A DNA stretch of 60,000 bases, from positions 26,925,248 to 26,985,247 of the forward strand of contig CAIIXF020000003.1 in the NCBI GenBank assembly GCA_903813345.2. The letters are read 5' to 3'. A model generated the notes under the pieces. It was given only the letters and a program-made list of their open reading frames with translations, had not been told where the DNA came from and ran no database searches. Of the stretch, positions 45,501 through 55,153 are shown in pieces. The DNA comes from Owenia fusiformis. Its lineage: Eukaryota; Annelida; Polychaeta; Sabellida; Oweniidae. A program made the position numbers and the translations under genes. The first letter of the stretch is position 1; every line of letters starts with the position of its first letter.

Positions 45501-47128
45501 GTAAAAACTTATTTTGCAAATTATTTTTGTGGAATTAAGAGCCATCAGCTGAAGAGATTAATCCATTAACCCTAACAAACAGATTAATTATCAGTATGAA
45601 TGAAACTCATTTCATAGGAATTGAATAATTAGGGATTAACGGCTCGAAAATAACCGCGTATAATAGGTTTTTGATTGCAAATGCCAACATATTATTTGCT
45701 CCTGACAGGAATATTATTCTATATTATTTGGCATTATATGTTGTTCCCTTTAAATAATACACGAATAATATTATTAAATCAAAAATAATTCTTAAAAATA
45801 CGTATTATATTTTTTTCCGTTATAATAAAAGAAATAACTGCCTATTATACAGGAAAAAATATTCTCTACGATTCTCTCTTAATGCAACTTATTTAGCAGT
45901 ATATTAAACATTTTATTCTATATTATTTTTACTTTTTTACCAAGTGCGACCAGTAAGATTTGGATGTAATTTCAGAACTGAGAACGCTTTCCGTAACATT
46001 ATTGTCGTAGTCAAGTTTTTCTGTTTCACTAAATCGTTTACAACGTGTAATTGGGTTTTGTAAAGTTGATAATCAAATTCGTTTTTTGAAATTGTGCATA
46101 TAATCTTTTTCGAACATTAATTTCATGTTTAATTGTGTCATCAAACCAAGGTCTATCCGATTCTCTTTTCCTCCTGGTTTTATTTGATATATGTTTCTGA
46201 AAAATGCTAAACTCGTTGACTTTTTGATCAATGTTTGCATTTCCTTCCGAAATATTTTGAAGGTCGGAGTTACAAATAGCTTCATTCAAAACAGGGCGAT
46301 TAGCTTTGTCATAGTACCACTTAGTTCGCTTAGTTGACTGTTCCCTGGTTGGACCAGTAGTTAATATCGTTAGAACACAACAATGATCTGAGTTACCGAT
46401 AGGTGTGAGTACTTTAGTCACTTCAACTAGTCCCGGGGAATCACATATTGAAAGATCAATACATGACATTGAAGTCGATAAATTGGTATGTATTGGTAAT
46501 CCAGCGTAGTTTTACATTTAGAGTCGATTCTCGCAACCAATCAAATCAAGGCTTTCTGTATCACGTTTTCACCTGTGGTATATGGCATAATCACCTGCGG
46601 TATATGGCATATTCTGCAAGTGAGTATGACATATTCCGCAGGTAAGTATCGGGTATTCACTGAAATCAATGTATCACATATTCACTGCAGTATGGCATAT
46701 TCACCCGTATCACAAATACCGCGCAACCATGAATGTATGCCATATTCCGCGTAACAATGGTGACACATCATATCGATATTTCATGTGGAACAATTAACCC
46801 AAACCATTAAATATAAAAACTGAACACGTCAGCTCTTTGTCATTTCATTGTTAGTAGAAATATTTTTAATAAATCACTCATTATTTGAAGACCACAACAT
46901 AAGGATTATTGTCAATATTTTTTATTCCCAGGTTGTAAGAAATCTGGCAGACCTAGCGAACAATACTACAAACCAGGTTATGTGTATGTCGTCGGTCTGT
47001 CTACGTGTACATGTAAGAGCGTAAATGACATGGCAGAACCTCCAGCGAACCAAGGTGATTTGTATCCGGAAGAGTACAACTGGCACTGTGTATCTAGTGG
47101 AGGTCCCCCACCTCCACAAACCCGATAA
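30404..47128 (+). CDS. Gene B: paralogue of gene A, secreted ten-cysteine protein, 145 aa
   Basis: Exons are 30404-30421 (MNFLTT), 38246-38468 and 46932-47128, with intact GTAAGT/TTGCAG and GTTTGA/CCCAG splice sites and the same phases as gene A. The signal peptide again spans intron 1 (IVLAMVISITRSQ). All ten cysteines, the YKPGY and TCTCKSVND blocks and the proline tail (GGPPPPQTR) are kept, with no stop or frameshift. Exon 3 is two codons shorter after EQ, and one codon longer near the end. Introns have grown to about 7.8 and 8.5 kb by transposon insertion. Among coding differences from A, I count roughly 27 amino-acid-changing against 7 silent, so the family evolves fast. Whether such long introns are spliced efficiently cannot be told from sequence. 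Confidence 0.75.
30553..33584. mobile_element. 3-kb TIR element in intron 1 of gene B
   Basis: Absent from the aligned site in gene A (about 6590). Terminal inverted repeats of about 25 bp match perfectly (GGACAATTTACGATAATTGA on the left, and its complement ending at 33583). Flanks suggest a 4-bp duplication (ATAT/ACAT, one mismatch). No transposase frame is visible, so it is non-autonomous. The word GGAGGATACA recurs inside at about 31207, 33085 and 33262. Confidence 0.8.
31966..32450. mobile_element. Nested degenerate CCGTAGCC-family element
   Basis: The left side reads 'caggcccttagccaggctg' and the right side, after a C-homopolymer, 'agctggctacgttg'. The interior is made of TTGACCTT/AAGGTCA words. 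Confidence 0.5.
34284..34840. repeat. Modules M1 and M2 joined, with a 146-nt hairpin
   Basis: M1 (34284-34570) and M2 (34678-34830) are joined, and M3 follows. The hairpin 34291-34436 has an outer 13-bp stem, an inner stem of 38-nt arms (34313-34350 with 34377-34414) and a 26-nt GC-rich loop. Gene A lacks M1 and M2 at the aligned place. Confidence 0.8.
34846..35160. repeat. Palindromic repeat module M3, copy 2
   Basis: Aligns with 6985-7260 in gene A. Confidence 0.7.
35236..37841. mobile_element. 2606-bp LTR-like element (solo LTR or non-coding retroelement)
   Basis: Compared with gene A (site near 7310), the insertion is exact: target GTAT is duplicated at 35232-35235 and 37842-37845. The element starts TGTAACGG and ends CTGTTACA, the TG...CA form of an LTR. 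It has a TATATAA promoter-like word (about 35698) but no gag-pol frame. Internally it is dominated by the word AACTTAG and by a minisatellite (36600-37420). It is long for a solo LTR. A large non-coding derivative (LARD-like) is the alternative. Confidence 0.75.
36600..37420. repeat. Minisatellite of about 95-110 bp units
   Basis: Four units contain 'atacatctacagaga' and 'cgagatattttgacttt'. They grade into four or five units containing 'gaggaggatccaggagatag' and 'tttgacttagattatttcac'. The 111-codon open frame from 36609 is the repeat translated and is unlikely to be a gene. Confidence 0.85.
39196..41201. mobile_element. 2006-bp TTAA-targeting element (piggyBac or Kolobok type)
   Basis: Perfect termini GGATATACCAGTGTAACC and complement lie at 39196-39213 and 41184-41201, each bounded by TTAA (39192-39195 and 41202-41205). 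A GG start favours Kolobok over piggyBac, whose ends usually begin CC. No transposase frame was seen, so it is non-autonomous. Confidence 0.85.
41348..42045 (-). pseudogene. LINE ORF2 C-terminal region
   Basis: Two frames (42045-41827 and 41830-41348), split by a frameshift, carry ERYKSLQTRVLRTTNDY, LWNRLPRDHKETNSF and a C-x-C...H-x4-C knuckle near the end. Confidence 0.7.
42385..43341 (-). pseudogene. LINE reverse transcriptase domain
   Basis: A 318-codon frame shows the RT blocks in order: KSAGHDLITNEML, NYRPVTLL, IFLDIQSAFDKV (motif A, catalytic D), NSGVPQGSIWGP (motif B) and FIYADDTSLF (motif C with YADD). It ends by frameshift before the thumb region, which continues in other frames downstream. 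In the living element it would copy the RNA at a nicked target. Family is jockey/CR1-like by general layout, not determined further. Confidence 0.85.
43500..45955. mobile_element. AT-rich insertion inside the LINE, partly tandem
   Basis: LINE sequence stops on both sides. About 44400-44990 and 44990-45545 are tandem copies ('acacaatgttaatcataacat', 'gaataattagggattaa'), with a third partial copy near 43900-44000. A CCGTAGCC-family relic lies at 44468-44655. The palindromic phrase GGTTAACCGGTTAA is near 43810. Confidence 0.55.
43533..43730 (+). other. Short ORF with TPELPNM repeats, possible terminal exon
   Basis: A plus-strand frame ends ITPELPNMEITPELLC and contains four ELPN-type repeats. 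An acceptor-like AATTCAG precedes the repeat part, and AATAAA follows about 25 bp after the stop (43751). It could be a last exon carried by the insertion. No upstream exon was found. Confidence 0.25.
46038..46469 (-). pseudogene. LINE endonuclease C-terminus and linker
   Basis: The SDHCCVL motif, followed by KWYYDKANRP and DRPWFDDTIKHEI, is the usual end of an APE domain and the start of the RT linker. A shifted frame continues to SKSYWSHLVKK near 45955, where the nested insertion begins. Confidence 0.75.
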
Positions 47129-48720
47129 TTATATTTTGATGTCATTTAGTCGGAAAATATAGTTAAGACATATATCTTGTCAAATAGCATACTTCCTATT
47201 CGAATTTTATCATTGTAACATTAGATACTGCATAGTGTTTGTCTATTATGATAGGGAGTATAACTAGAATTTTGAAATTGAACAAGTTCAATTTCAGACT
47301 CCAGATTCAAACTTTTTTAAGCCGAGTCATCCAGAATAAGCTTTCTACACCTATTCCATAACTCATATGTTGAATTTGGAGAACTTTTTGTTGTGACCTA
47401 CTTTTCGGACGCCATATCTCAAAAACGGTAAGATTTTCAAAAAATGATTTGCCTTTCGGAATTAGCTTTTTTTTCAAGGAACATGATAAAAAACCGGAGC
47501 GAAAATATTGAAAGACGACCGAGAAAATTGAAAAAAATTGAAAAAAAATGACAAAGTACTGGATTTGACCTAGTTCTTGACCTTTGACCTAGATAAAAAA
47601 TTTGACCCCATTTCCCACCAACTAGATATAGGACCTAAACTGACCAATAAGAATAAGAAAAGAGGCAAAAACAATAAACTCCAGATAATTCAAACAAACT
47701 GTAAGGAAGGGTAGGAATATACTTAGGCCCCCGTCCGTCAGTCCGTCCGCCCTAGTACCAGTAGACAAATTTCTTCATATTTGAGGGAAAGACATATTAT
47801 GATAAGTTGCAGGACGGAAAAAATCAAAATGGTCACAGCTTCAAAAATGGCGGGAATTTTTGTGAAAAAATCTTAGTGTTTCATTCCCAACGAAAGTAAT
47901 ACGAGCTACTCTTTAAGACATTTTGGTAGTGTAATCAGCACAGCATATAATATTCCACATATATTCCGTCTTTTTAATCTTGACCCCCAGGGGCCTTGTA
48001 TGGGAGGTCACGAAAACGGGATTTTTTGTTAATTTTTATATCTCCTTGAGGTATAACCTTATTATAATGAATTTAGAGAAGTTTGCAATTATTCTATCAT
48101 TTTTTACTTTGGTTCTTGGAAAATACGAAATGGCTACCCTAATGTGGAATTTCGTAATAATTTTGATTTTTCAAATCATTGCTTTATACTGCTTTATACA
48201 GCTATTTTTCATGTTATGAGTATTGGTTTATCAATTTATCTTATATATAATGGCTTCTGTGTGGGGAGGGAGAGAGAGAGACATTAGAAATTGTTTCTTT
48301 TCACGCTGGACTATGGCTTGGGATGTTTGGGGTTTGTTTTCCTTCTGGGTCGTTTACACTTAAACGTTTTCTCTTTCTTGATGAGCTCTGTAACAAGTTT
48401 TGGTCCTTTACCTTTGGACTCGTGCTTACATAGTACTATCTATTCTCAAATTGAAGAAAAACAGTACATTAGCAGCCTTAAGCGGAAATTCGTCACAATC
48501 TAGAGTATAGAGACTTGCTTACATCGTCCTACATAAAATCACAAATCTTGAATTGTCTTTATGAGTTGTACTTTTGGACCTCAAAAATGCTTAATTGGTG
48601 GAAATTCTAATATATTTCCAATGTCTTCCTTTCATTATCTGTAATCAGGGGTAGAGTAGATGGTAGATATTACTTGTTTTATAAAGATTCATGAAAAGGA
48701 TTGGTATCGATATGGTGAAT
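47129..48720. repeat. 3' flank of duplicated unit B
   Basis: Counterpart of 8716-9870 with an extra segment at about 47265-47690 rich in 'tttgaccta'. A 51-codon frame at 48066-48219 is hydrophobic but is interrupted by TAG in unit A, so it is not counted as a gene. Confidence 0.75.
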
Positions 48721-49315
48721 TTTTTTAACTCACGTTTCTCTTGAATCAGTCATCAAAAAATTCTAAAAATATTACACATCGCCAATCGCCATCGCCATCG
48801 CCAATTTAATGGTCATCCTTTGAATGGTAACATATTATTTGAAAAAAATGTATATACTTTTCTCTATATTGCTTTGGAAAAGTTATCAAACACGTCTTTT
48901 GTTCTTGGTATCATATGTTCAGAATGAAATGAAACATCTTTCAGAACCTCATTGGAACAAAACGACATAAACACAACATGTTAAGGTCTCTCAATATTGT
49001 AATTGTACAAAGGAAAAGGTTAATTTTAAAAAAGTATCGTGTTAATGGAATAAAAGGTTGATTCTTGATTTTTGAAGGGGTTTTGTTTTAATTTTTAGAA
49101 TACTTTTTTAAAAGCAACCAAAAATTCCTTTGTATAATTATCATTAATGTTGTATATGCTATTTTGTTCAAACAAGGTTCGGAAAGACATTTTATTTCCT
49201 TCTCAAGAATTGGTAGAAAGGAGCAAAACAATTGCACTAAAAACAAATAAAACACACGGTGAACAATATCGCACCCTTGAACAGAAGATAAAGAAGTGTT
49301 AATACACAAAAGTGA
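48720..49315. other. No gene seen
   Basis: AT-rich spacer between unit B and the satellite, with a small 'cgccatcgccaat' repeat at about 48781. Confidence 0.4.
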
Positions 49316-49317
49316 TT

Positions 49318-50048
49318 TTAGGACGGAAAATCCAAAATGGCCACCTTAACATTTACCAAATGAATCCCTCAAACGGTTTGGCTGGAAACCTGTAGACAAG
49401 CCTTGACAGACAAGATTTTAGGACGGAAATCCAAAATTGCCGTCTTAACATTTATCCAGAATGTCGAAAAACTAATCAGTTCTGAACTTTCATAGGTAGA
49501 AACATCCCTGAGAATTTCAAATGAATCCTTCAAACGGTTTGGCTGGAAACCTGTAGACAAGCCTTGACAGACAAGATTTTAGGACGGAAAATCCAAAATG
49601 GCCGCCTTAACATTTATCCAGAATGTCGAAAAACTAATCAGTTCTAAACTTTTATAGGTAGAAACATCCCTGAGAATTTCAAATGAATCCCTCAAACGGT
49701 TTGGCTGGAAACCTGTAGACAAGCCTTGACAGACAAGATTTTAGGACGGAAAATCCAAAATGGCCGCCTTAACATTTACCCAGAATGCCGAAAAACTAAT
49801 CAGTTCTAAACTTTCATAGGTAGAAACATCCCTGAGAATTTCAAATGAATCCCTCAAACGGTTTGGCTGGAAACCTGTAGACAAGCCTTGACAGACAAGA
49901 TTTTAGAACGGAAAATCCAAAATGGCCGCCTTAACATTTATCCAGAATGCCGAAAAACTAATCAGTTCTAAACTTTCATAGGTAGAAACATCCCTGAGAA
50001 TTTCAAATGAATCCCTCAAACGGTTTGGCTGGAAACCTGTAGACAAGA
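49318..50048. repeat. 162-bp satellite, about 4.5 copies
   Basis: The marker 'ggtttggctggaaacctgta' recurs at 49375, 49536, 49698, 49860 and 50022, a period of 161-162 bp. The units are nearly identical, each with 'aaaatggccgcctt'. The period is close to nucleosome size. Confidence 0.95.
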
Positions 50049-50860
50049 TTATTCGGGACGCCCGCCCAACTGATAACAATATGTGTATAGTGTATTCTAT
50101 CATTTCAATTGATGGTGTTTGATTAAAACGGTCTAGAATGCATCATATCCTTAGATTTTTCTTCAAGTATGCCTTGGATCTTTTAAAAGACACATAGAGT
50201 ATTACAAAATGTACCATATGGTACAAAACAACTAACTTTTTGATCAATTGATATACATCTAGTGATCCAAAAAACGCTACCCTCTAGTTTTGGAATAATT
50301 TTCCTATTCATGGAGGAATCATCGTGGATCCTTGTTTAGATAGAATGTTCAATGCACTAAACATTGCATTACTTGCAAACCATAAACAACCTAGATATAC
50401 AAAAATATCATGTTTTCTTGGAGGTATGTTCTGAAGCCAAACCACTAAGAATGTAAGTTAGGAAATATGTCTTTCTTAAAATTTATAAGTCAGGCCATCC
50501 TATTTGAAAACGGATTCTTAACGGACTACGGCGACGGCGTTTTTAACAATAGTATAGTTTCCGTAGAGCTTTTGAAATCGCCCTAAATCTCGTTTTTCTT
50601 GAGATTTTAAGAGATTTACATATTAGACCTCTAATGACTTACATTACCTTCTTTTAAATGGCATCTTTGAATTCAGTGAACTGTTTTCTCCTATATTAGC
50701 TTTGATTTACACAGTTATGTAATTTGAATAATTTTAATAATTTTCTATGACAATTTAAAAAAACTTGGGCCAAATCTCCATAGATGCAATACTAAAATTC
50801 TTTAAAACCTTGGATTATTTGTATGTCAACCAACATTTGCATATTTAATCACAACATGTA

Positions 50861-52153
50861 CGAGGGAAGATCCAAAAGTTTCCGGCCTAACATAGTTCTA
50901 GTTGATGGATTTTCAAAATGATAGTGTCATTTTTCAATGTAGTCTCCCTGTACTTCGATGCACTTGGCCCATCTTCTTGGCAGCATCTCAAGTCCAGTTC
51001 TGAAGAAATCAGGAGCATGACCCTCCAACCACTGGTTAACAGCTATCTTGACCTCATCATCATTATCATAGCGTTGCCCTCGTAGAGATTTTTTGAGTTT
51101 CCCAAATAGGTAATAGTCACTGGGTGCTTGATCTGGAGAATAGGGTGCGTGCGGTAATAATTCCAGATGGCATTCTTCCGCTGCATCACGAGCAACTTGG
51201 CTTGTGTGAACAGGTGCATTGTCCTGTTGATGCAAAACTCCAAGACGGACTTTGTGTGGCCTGGTTTCATCAAGTCTAGCTTTTAAAGTACGCAACAAAG
51301 CAGCATAATATTCTCCGTTCATTGTAGTACCTCTTGGAAGGTAGTCTACTAAGATAAGACCTTCACAGTCCCAGAAAATAGTGGCCATCATCTTTTTGTT
51401 GGATGGGGTGGTGCGAAACTTCTTTGGGGGTGGAGACCCCATATGTTTCCATTGCATTGACTCATGTTTGGTTGAAGGCTCAAAATGACGCACCCATGTT
51501 TCATCACAAGTGACTATTCTCTCCATAAAACCTTGTGGATCAGTGTTATACATGTCCAAAAGCTCTCTTGCAACAGCAACTTGTTTTGTTTTCATGTCCT
51601 CTGTGAGCATACGGGGCACCCATCTTGAGCTTAACTTTCGCATGTGTAAATCTTCATGAATTATTCTACAAACGGTACCATATGATAATCCAGTTTCTTC
51701 TACAAGTTCACGTATAGATTTCCGCCTATCTTCCAATATTGTTCGATGTACAAGATCAACATTTCTATCTGTAGTGACATCTTTAGGTCTTCCAGAACGT
51801 GGTGCATCATCAATTGATTCCCGTCCACGTTTAAATTCAGCCACCCAAAATTTACAGTAGAATAGGAGGGAGCACCTTCCCCATACACATCCTTAAGTCT
51901 ATCGTAGATTTCCTGCCCCCCATTTTCTTCTTGATATAGAAACTTTATCACAGCTCTATATTCAGCTTTTTCCATTGTGCAGCCACTGTGACCTGACCTC
52001 ATTATGAATATTCTCAAAATGAGGCTGTGACCCCTAGAGGTTAATCATATGCATAAATTATGTTCATACATAAGCAACATTTGAACTGTGAAGAATGGTT
52101 GCTCTCAGACATCGGGAACTATGTTAGGCCGGAAACTTTTGGATCTTCCCTCG
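50861..52153 (-). mobile_element. Near-complete mariner element, 1293 bp
   Basis: Perfect 38-bp TIRs (starting CGAGGGAAGATCCAAAAG) lie at 50861-50898 and 52116-52153, each next to TA. The transposase fills the element on the minus strand. Identical TIRs and a nearly open frame indicate a recent insertion. Confidence 0.95.
50927..52017 (-). CDS. Mariner transposase (D,D34D), one frameshift
   Basis: The N-terminal part (52017 to about 51845: EKAEYRAVIKFLYQEENG, helix-turn-helix region) is in a different frame from the main part (51844-50927). The main part begins VAEFKRGRESIDDAPRSGRP, the second helix-turn-helix linker. Catalytic motifs are present: CDETWVRHFEP (D1), QQDNAPVHTS (D2) and YSPDQAPSDYYLF (D3), with 34 residues between D2 and D3, as in true mariners. 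WVPRMLTED corresponds to the conserved WVPHEL motif. The frameshift near 51845 makes this copy non-autonomous as it stands, unless it is a sequencing error. No introns are expected or seen. Confidence 0.9.
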
Positions 52154-52742
52154 TACATATAAACAGGGTCATCATGTGGTACATCATTCAAGTTTTATAT
52201 AGATTCATCTAAGACTCTTCGATAAATCATGAAATTAAGCCACTTTTCCAAGATTTTAGCATGTGAGTGAATGGAACTCTAGCCCAAATTAAAAGCTGAA
52301 TAAAAGATGGCAGCACTAGATTCCATTGCTTTTTCTGCTATTTAGAAACTATTTTATTGTTTCTTTGTTAATTGCAACTTGTTGGTGACATTTTTTCAGG
52401 TCAATGTCTTAATTATGTCGCTGCGTCTTATTTGAAATGAACAAATGCAAATAATCACAATCTTATCTTTATTACCATTACCTTTATTTATATTTATTAC
52501 AATTTGATGATTTGTAATAAACCTCATAATGATTAAAAATAAATGAAAATTAATGAAATACGCGAAGATGACATTAAATGACATATACATGTATTTCATT
52601 AATTTTCTTTATGATCTACAATGTTCGTCTTCCGTCTTTATAACTTTAGTGACCAGAGTCCTGTTTCTAGAACTGTAAATTGTAATTTGTCAAATGAAAA
52701 ATTGTACGCGTACACTATAAGTATAATCTAAGGTAATATCTG

Positions 52743-52922
52743 CAGGCCCGTAGCCGGGGGGGTCGCAGGATTCGGGCGAACCCCCCCCCCCCCCCCCCCC
52801 CCCTGACCAAAAATGCTTTCAAAATCATGCAGTTTTTCACCATTTTGAGCACTTTTCAAGTGATTTTAGCCATATTGAAAACTGAACCTCCCCCCCCCTG
52901 GCAAATCCTGGCTACGGGCCTG
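52743..52922. mobile_element. 180-bp CCGTAGCC-family MITE, clean copy
   Basis: TIRs CAGGCCCGTAGCC and complement are bounded by ATCTG (52738-52742 and 52923-52927). The empty site with one ATCTG is in unit C at 19614-19618. The interior has a C-homopolymer of more than 20 bases and 'tgattttagccatattgaaaactgaac' type sequence shared with the copies at 4405 and 44468. The 5-bp duplication leaves the superfamily open. Confidence 0.9.
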
Positions 52923-53234
52923 ATCTGCCATCCTCAATACTAATCTAGGTCGTTTTTATGTAACTAATTCATGAAGCAGAACGCAGGTTATGGCAGTAGT
53001 TAATTACCTTTCTTTTATGTTCATTTTTTCTTTTATAGATGAATATATAGGAATTTAATATCCTTTGTTGTTGAACGGCAGATCTCTAATTGTTTCCCGT
53101 GATTTGCCTTGAATAACAATTAGAGCGTCTCCTCTTTATTTATTTATTTATTTATTCATTGATATTATGTATTCTATATTTTCACCCCGATGATGCTATT
53201 CACAGTCTGTTGTTCAAATGTATTTCTTTTTTAT

Positions 53235-53425
53235 CGTTTTGACTATCGTAATAGTTGACAAAATACAACTCCCTATATACATGCAAATGTATGGACGGAA
53301 ACTATGGACACGGCTGACATTGATCGAGACTTTCCCTTTAATGAAATAAAGATCACTGGATCAATTAACTTTGTCCTGGGAGACCTGGAGAATATGAGGC
53401 AGCTACAATTTGCGCTTGAAATTGT
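53235..53425 (+). pseudogene. Unit D: relic of exon 2 of the ten-cysteine gene family
   Basis: 'tgtatggacggaaacta' is identical to exon 2 of A and B, followed by 'cattgat', 'aaagatcactggatcaatta' and 'tgtcctggg' in the right order. After a one-base slip the frame reads KDHWIN, stop, LCPG. Stops and frameshifts make it dead. It pairs with the unit-C relic. Confidence 0.75.
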
Positions 53426-54240
53426 TTGATTTTAGCGACTACACTGTATGTACATGTAGATCTCATTGTTTAAAATAATGCTAACCGTAAATCTGAAAAT
53501 GTGATTGAAAACAAGCAATGAAAGGTCAATAACAAAAAAAACGTGTCCCTTCTTCTTATGCAGATGCTGAAAATTCGAGTATTACGTGTATGTAACATTT
53601 GATCTACAGCAACCGTACGGCGGCCATAGCTTCCCAAAATCGAGAGAAATATGCATCATAAAATAAAGGGATATAAGCAGTACAATACAGATTTCCAAAT
53701 TCAATTTTGTTGAGCAATTTGAGATCTACCAGCACCAGAGAATAAGACAAAGTTCGGTATTCATTTTTTGTCCTTTGATACGGGGTGAGCCAAAAAAGGT
53801 AGCCCAAACAGATGTTGATAAATCAGGCATCCAGCATGAATTTGACCTCATATTTGACACAATTGATCCTTGTTCAATTTCTCTTCATTTCGCAAGTAGT
53901 CAATGTTGAATTGCCATTTTACAAAACGCGCTTCAAATGCCGAAACATGTCAAAGTCACTTAGTATGAACCCCTAGAATTATATCTTTGGGACTATTTCA
54001 AAGATAATGTCTACACTAACAACTCTGGAAGCACCTGAGAGTTGGAACAACAAATTAGAAGGAAGATGAAAGCCATTACACAAGATGTCTGTGAGTGTAC
54101 TCAGAACAACATCACCTGATGCGTTTACAAGTTGCCTCTTGAGACGGGGCAAGACCATTTGGAACAGACCAAGAAAAAAAGAACATTTAGCAAGGTTCTA
54201 TTGTGCCAAACATGACATTAAACTCATGCTGGATGACTAA

Positions 54241-54369
54241 TGCCTGGGTCACATTTGCTCCGATCCATCGGCCGGCGCTTTGTTTTGTTCAATATTGTAT
54301 TCAATTTTGAACAAAATACTCAATCGGGCGGGCGCCGAAGTGAAAATCGGAGCAAATGTGACCAAGGCA
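54241..54369. mobile_element. 129-bp MITE, Harbinger-like
   Basis: TIRs TGCCTGGGTCACATTTGC and TGCCTTGGTCACATTTGC (one mismatch over 24 bp) are flanked by TAA on both sides. Unit C lacks it (near 20795). A TWA target of 3 bp fits PIF/Harbinger. Confidence 0.85.
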
Positions 54370-55153
54370 TAAGTAATTAACATTTGTTTTGGTTACCTCT
54401 TCTGGCTCACTCTGTTTTATATAAATGATCGTTTCATTTTTAAAAAACGTGTTTTTCATAAAGTATTCTAGTTTAGCATGTATTTGAGATTTTGTGAATT
54501 TGATTTGGAAAATACGAATTTTAAAAAGTGTGTGCTAAGTGGATGATTATATATGAAATCACAAAACATACGAAAACTGAATGAAACATCCAATGCAATG
54601 TGTCAGTAGTATTCTTAACACGTCAGTTGCGATTTCTGATAATTGTGTGGTCTTTGATTGTGACAATGCTTCCTGAATGGTAGGGTATAATGGGTATTAG
54701 ACATTTCCATTCACATGTGAGATCACAATTTGGGATATTTGGTGTTTGGTTTTCTTACGACAAGCAAAATGTAATGGAGTGCCATCTAAACGAGTTAACA
54801 TTTTCTAGAACGAGTCCTTGATTAATGATAACCATAACCAATGTAGATGGCAATTCTCACATATTTGCTCATATATTCATGATTCAAATGCCAAGGATTA
54901 ATCAGTTCCAAAACTAGTAATCCCACACTGGTTGACAACTTCAGGGGTGTTGTAACACGGCGTTGATTTAGTTCCATGGAATCTCACATTTGCAGTTAAC
55001 GAGTATTTGAAACTTCAATGCCAAGATCAGTCAAGAGTTTTCATTGTTTTCATACAGACAAACTCATTGTTTAGGCTACGAAGCATGTATATTTATTTGC
55101 TTAACATGTTAATCTAATTTACACGAAATACAACAAGTTTAACTATTAAATTA

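Larger units (their letters stand above)
41340..46560 (-). mobile_element. LINE (APE endonuclease plus RT), interrupted by a nested insertion
   Basis: On the minus strand the pieces run in order. EN C-terminus and linker at about 46550-45960 (SCIDLSIC, then GNSDHCCVL, a classic SDH motif). RT at 43460-42385. RT tail and C-terminal region at 42380-41348 (LWNRLP; DCGARETAQHKLLSCP). The middle, about 45950-43500, is unrelated AT-rich sequence. Several frameshifts and stops make it inactive, and the EN N-terminus is missing. Confidence 0.8.
38755..46755. mobile_element. 8-kb composite insertion in intron 2 of gene B
   Basis: Gene A intron 2 is only 403 bp and reads through the junction (about 8340). 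Both boundaries carry variants of 'gttgttacgcgg' and repeats of 'tatggcatattc' (38815-38860 and 46565-46745), in inverted arrangement at the very ends. Inside are the TTAA element and the LINE. Confidence 0.6.
50500..55070. repeat. Unit D, paralogous to unit C
   Basis: 50500-50560 matches 17505-17560 ('gattcttaacggactacggcgacggcg'), and 52370-55070 matches 19245-23030 collinearly. The mariner, a CCGTAGCC MITE and a 129-bp MITE are private insertions in D. Confidence 0.8.

Noticed and set aside
48066-48219. Hydrophobic 51-codon ORF after gene B
   Set aside because: The aligned frame in unit A has an early TAG, and unit C does not keep it.
49318-50048. CRISPR-like regular array
   Set aside because: Units are contiguous 162-bp satellites with no short repeats separated by unique spacers, and the genome is eukaryotic.
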